Positions 62,276-64,000 of a stretch of DNA of 64,000 bases are shown here, piece by piece. The first letter of the stretch is position 1. Each line of letters opens with the position of its first letter. The DNA comes from CALKZN01 sp050633585 (lineage in GTDB: Bacteria; Pseudomonadota; Gammaproteobacteria; Arenicellales; Arenicellaceae). The stretch is taken from contig JBOEGT010000036.1 of the NCBI GenBank assembly GCA_050633585.1, positions 13,951 to 77,950 of the forward strand, given 5' to 3'. The notes under the pieces were generated by a model. The model made no database searches, was not told the origin of the DNA, and saw nothing but the letters and a program-made list of their open reading frames with translations. The position numbers were made by a program, and so were the translations under genes.

Positions 62276-62282
62276 TTAACTG
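62165..62282 (+). repeat. attC recombination site 1
   Basis: This is an imperfect inverted repeat of about 118 nt. The R'' box GCATAAC is at 62165-62171 and the R' region GTTAACTG at 62275-62282. Inner arms pair through CCAAACC/GGTTTGG and GCTTTTGTG/CACAAAAGC. It is the folded-strand site recognised by an integron integrase. Confidence 0.85.
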
Positions 62283-62667
62283 TACGAGTATGAAAAATTT
62301 AGAAACTATAGCGAACGCGGGAAACACGGAAGTTCCATGTTACTTGGCAACTCAGTCATTGGGTTTTGATTTTTCGCGGATCAACGAAGGTGAAGACAAC
62401 GAAATGTGGATTGCGGAAAGTTCTGAATGTAGGTTTGTTGCTTCTAATCAATTAGAGTTGTTAGGTCTAATATACATGCGTAATCTGAGGGGGGCAGAGT
62501 GGAAGGCATCGGATGCCGAAATAGATGTCTATCTTAAACAATATTACCCCAAAGCACTGGAGAGTTAGTCATGTGCCAGATCACAGTTAACAAGCACATC
62601 AAGTTTGCCAGCAAAATCCGCTGGCCGGATTTCCCGCTGTGCTCCACTCCAGCCGCTTATGTGGGTG
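62276..62667 (+). mobile_element. Integron gene cassette 2
   Basis: It starts TTAACTG after the crossover G at 62275 and ends at G 62667. Its R'' box CAGTTAAC (62584-62591) is the exact reverse complement of its own start GTTAACTG, confirming the boundaries. It carries one small gene. Confidence 0.85.
62290..62568 (+). CDS. Cassette-encoded small protein of unknown function
   Basis: This is a 92-residue, acidic, soluble protein not assigned to a family. It opens MKNLETIANAGNTEVPCYLATQSLGF in parts and has a WIAESSECRFVASNQLELLGLIYM central block, a size and layout seen in small immunity-like or SMI1-type proteins, though this is not enough for a call. The ATG at 62290 is 15 bases into the cassette, the usual position. 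Confidence 0.75.
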   Translation: MKNLETIANAGNTEVPCYLATQSLGFDFSRINEGEDNEMWIAESSECRFVASNQLELLGLIYMRNLRGAEWKASDAEIDVYLKQYYPKALES

Positions 62668-62674
62668 TTAGACC
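62584..62674 (+). repeat. attC recombination site 2
   Basis: A 91-nt site with R'' CAGTTAAC (62584-62591) and R' GTTAGACC (62667-62674). Outer arms AACAAGCACAT and ATGTGGGTGTT pair imperfectly, with an internal palindromic CCGG region. Confidence 0.83.
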
Positions 62675-63256
62675 TAGTGGAAAAAAATATGAATTTATCT
62701 AAAAGTCGCAAAGAAACAATCAGTACATATATCAAAGCAAAGGATGATAATAAACCACACTTAATGAAAGATGTTTTTGAAAATTCTGCAAGCTTAAGCA
62801 TGAAAGTGAAATCAGATGCAATTTCATTTCCCTCTGAATCACAAGGGTTAGATTCTATCACCAATATTTTGGTTAGTGATTTTAGTCAAAAATATGAAAA
62901 TGTGTATACATTTTGCATGAGTGATTCAATAATGTTTGATGAAGAAAACACGCTGTGCAAATGGGTTGTGGTGATGACAGACAGGAAAGAAGGTAATATA
63001 CGAGTTGGATTTGGTGGTTATAAATGGGTTTTTAATAACGATCTAGTAAAGCAATTAACGATATCAATTGAATATATGATCGCATTGGAAAAGATGCAAA
63101 GTGAAGAGATATTTCTATGGACAAATAAGAAGAATTACCCATGGTGTGATTCTGGTGAGTTTCTTAAAGGGGTACCTGAATCTATTTCTTTTTTGGCGAA
63201 TGGTCTAACAAGCTAGTTGTATGAGACGCATTAAACGTGCGCTCCACAATAGAGTG
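62668..63256 (+). mobile_element. Integron gene cassette 3
   Basis: It starts TTAGACC and ends at the crossover G at 63256. R'' GGTCTAAC (63202-63209) is the exact reverse complement of the start GTTAGACC. It carries one NTF2-like gene. Confidence 0.85.
62689..63216 (+). CDS. Cassette-encoded NTF2/SnoaL-like protein
   Basis: This is a 175-residue protein resembling the SnoaL/NTF2-like fold: an N-terminal helix with TISTYIKAKDDNKPHLMKDVF, then strands with SLSMKV and VYTFCMSDSIMFDEENTLCKWVVVMTD. The role and ligand are unknown. The chosen ATG (62689) begins 22 bases into the cassette; the frame extends into attC2, which is not coding. The stop lies in attC3. NTF2-like proteins are frequent integron cargo. 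Confidence 0.75.
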   Translation: MNLSKSRKETISTYIKAKDDNKPHLMKDVFENSASLSMKVKSDAISFPSESQGLDSITNILVSDFSQKYENVYTFCMSDSIMFDEENTLCKWVVVMTDRKEGNIRVGFGGYKWVFNNDLVKQLTISIEYMIALEKMQSEEIFLWTNKKNYPWCDSGEFLKGVPESISFLANGLTS

Positions 63257-63263
63257 TTAAGTG
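63202..63263 (+). repeat. attC recombination site 3
   Basis: A short 62-nt site with R'' GGTCTAAC (63202-63209) and R' GTTAAGTG (63256-63263). It is shorter than the other two and has a weaker inner stem. Confidence 0.8.
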
Positions 63264-63272
63264 TAAAAAATT

Positions 63273-63866
63273 ATGAAAATTATTATAAGTTTAGTTTTAT
63301 TTTTCTATCCTTTAGTTTCTTTAGCTAATCCAGTATTAGATGTAATTGCTGAGTTAGACATACCTGAAGAAGATTTTGAATATTATTGGGGCAGCTCCTG
63401 TAATCCTAATTGGCAACGAAAAATCCCTGTTACCCTATTAAAAGATGAATCTTTGCTTTATTTTAGAGGAATACAAACTGGAATGATGGCTGTAGAAAAA
63501 TATGATTCAGAGTTTGCTTGGCTAACGCTAGGTGAAAAATGCGAAGCACTAAATAATTATTATTTTCATGGTAATACTAATATTGGTCTAATTTCTAGTT
63601 TTATTGAACAAGATAAATTATTTAAAACTCAATATAGTCATAGTGCATTAGATGCATGGTCAATTGAAAAATATGGAGCTATGTCAATGAATGGGAAACT
63701 AAACGAAAGAATATTTAAACTTTGTCAAATACTAGAAAAGAAGGGTTTGCTGAGAATTATTGTAAGAAATAGTACTTTCAACGGAAAGCCTTCTAAATCG
63801 TATAAAAATAAATTGACGGCAGATGGACTGGTGCTTGACAAGGCATTGCAGCGGACAAGCCGCTGA
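63273..63866 (+). CDS. Cassette-encoded exported protein of unknown function
   Basis: This is a 197-residue protein with signal peptide residues 1-18 (LVSLANP). The mature part has a WGSSCNPNWQRKIPVTLL segment and is basic at the C terminus. No family is recognised. Codon use is markedly AT-rich compared with pepN. It is followed 22 bp later by another exported-protein gene with its own AGGAG site, with no attC between them. Confidence 0.75.
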   Translation: MKIIISLVLFFYPLVSLANPVLDVIAELDIPEEDFEYYWGSSCNPNWQRKIPVTLLKDESLLYFRGIQTGMMAVEKYDSEFAWLTLGEKCEALNNYYFHGNTNIGLISSFIEQDKLFKTQYSHSALDAWSIEKYGAMSMNGKLNERIFKLCQILEKKGLLRIIVRNSTFNGKPSKSYKNKLTADGLVLDKALQRTSR

Positions 63867-63888
63867 ATCCGGCGCTAGGAGCATCAAT

Positions 63889-64000
63889 ATGTACAAGATA
63901 GTAATAATTGCCACTCTTCTATTTTCATCAAATGCTTTTGCAGAGAATTATTATGGCTGGGCAGGAAGTTGTGAGGAGATAATTTACAATTTTGATTTTC
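63889..64000 (+). CDS. Exported protein (3' end outside window)
   Basis: The first 37 residues of a protein are visible: a signal peptide MYKIVIIATLLFSSNAFA followed by ENYYGWAGSCEEI. It has an AGGAG site 8 bases before the ATG. The family cannot be determined from the fragment. Confidence 0.65.
   Translation, partial: MYKIVIIATLLFSSNAFAENYYGWAGSCEEIIYNFDF

Larger units (their letters stand above)
63257..64000 (+). mobile_element. Integron gene cassette 4 (incomplete at window end)
   Basis: It starts TTAAGTG after the crossover G at 63256. The expected R'' box CACTTAAC is not present before 64000, so the cassette continues beyond the window and is at least 744 bp with two genes. Confidence 0.7.

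Noticed and set aside
1..64000. CRISPR array, prophage or insertion sequence
   Set aside because: No regularly spaced repeats, transposase, phage structural genes or flanking inverted repeats with target duplications were seen.

Overview
The window is chromosomal DNA from a low-GC gammaproteobacterium. The gene set (many TRAP carboxylate transporters, a Na+-pumping oxaloacetate decarboxylase, SbtA/SbtB bicarbonate transport, a vanadium haloperoxidase and an integron cassette array) suggests a marine Oceanospirillales/Marinomonas-like heterotroph. That placement is inferred from gene content and codon flavour, not from a marker gene.

Positions 1-33.5 kb are a long carboxylic-acid utilisation region. 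It begins with the end of a TRAP substrate-binding gene and a second complete one, then dctQ and dctM, a Cache-domain histidine kinase with its LuxR-type regulator, and a GntR/FCD regulator. A second TRAP set (6.9-10.1 kb) and a second GntR/FCD regulator follow. Next is the glycolate block: malate synthase G, GlcG, GlcD, GlcE, GlcF and a CidA/LrgA + LrgB pair, whose plant relative PLGG1 moves glycolate and glycerate. Downstream are a mandelate-racemase-type enzyme, hydroxypyruvate isomerase, tartronate semialdehyde reductase and D-glycerate kinase, forming a route from C2/C3 acids to phosphoglycerate. An orphan TRAP binding protein precedes lutABC-type lactate oxidation genes and oadGAB. Two operator families tie this region together: ATTGGTATTACCAAT before the second TRAP set and before the orphan binding protein/lut genes, and ACTGGTCATACCAGT twice before the glc genes.

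Positions 33.5-45.4 kb hold mixed housekeeping and accessory genes: SPFH and rhodanese proteins, sbtA-sbtB, TerB-like and HPF-like proteins, LysR and AraC regulators, a glycerophosphodiester phosphodiesterase and another orphan TRAP binding protein.

Positions 45.7-50.2 kb, all on the minus strand, form the most unusual locus. A strong stable-RNA-type promoter drives a compact structured RNA candidate that ends at a terminator. It is followed by a 13-bp hairpin, an expanded tRNA-like element, a tRNA-Met(CAU)-like gene with a damaged acceptor stem and C at position 37, another structured leader segment, and then genes for an SPFH/slipin protein, the RNA ligase RtcB and an unrecognised 311-residue protein. 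I read this as an RNA-repair locus with tRNA-mimicking RNAs.

Positions 50.6-61.6 kb encode a vanadium haloperoxidase-like protein, a YdcZ transporter, a tautomerase with a divergent LysR gene, a 2',3'-cyclic phosphodiesterase (ThpR) overlapping a PHP phosphoesterase, an MDR oxidoreductase, small membrane proteins and aminopeptidase N.

Positions 61.8-64 kb are an integron gene-cassette array with three complete attC sites. The 5' boundary of each of the first three cassettes is exactly complementary to the R'' box of that cassette's own attC. The cassettes encode an Imm33/DUF2185 protein, two small proteins (one NTF2-like) and secreted proteins. No integrase gene is visible.
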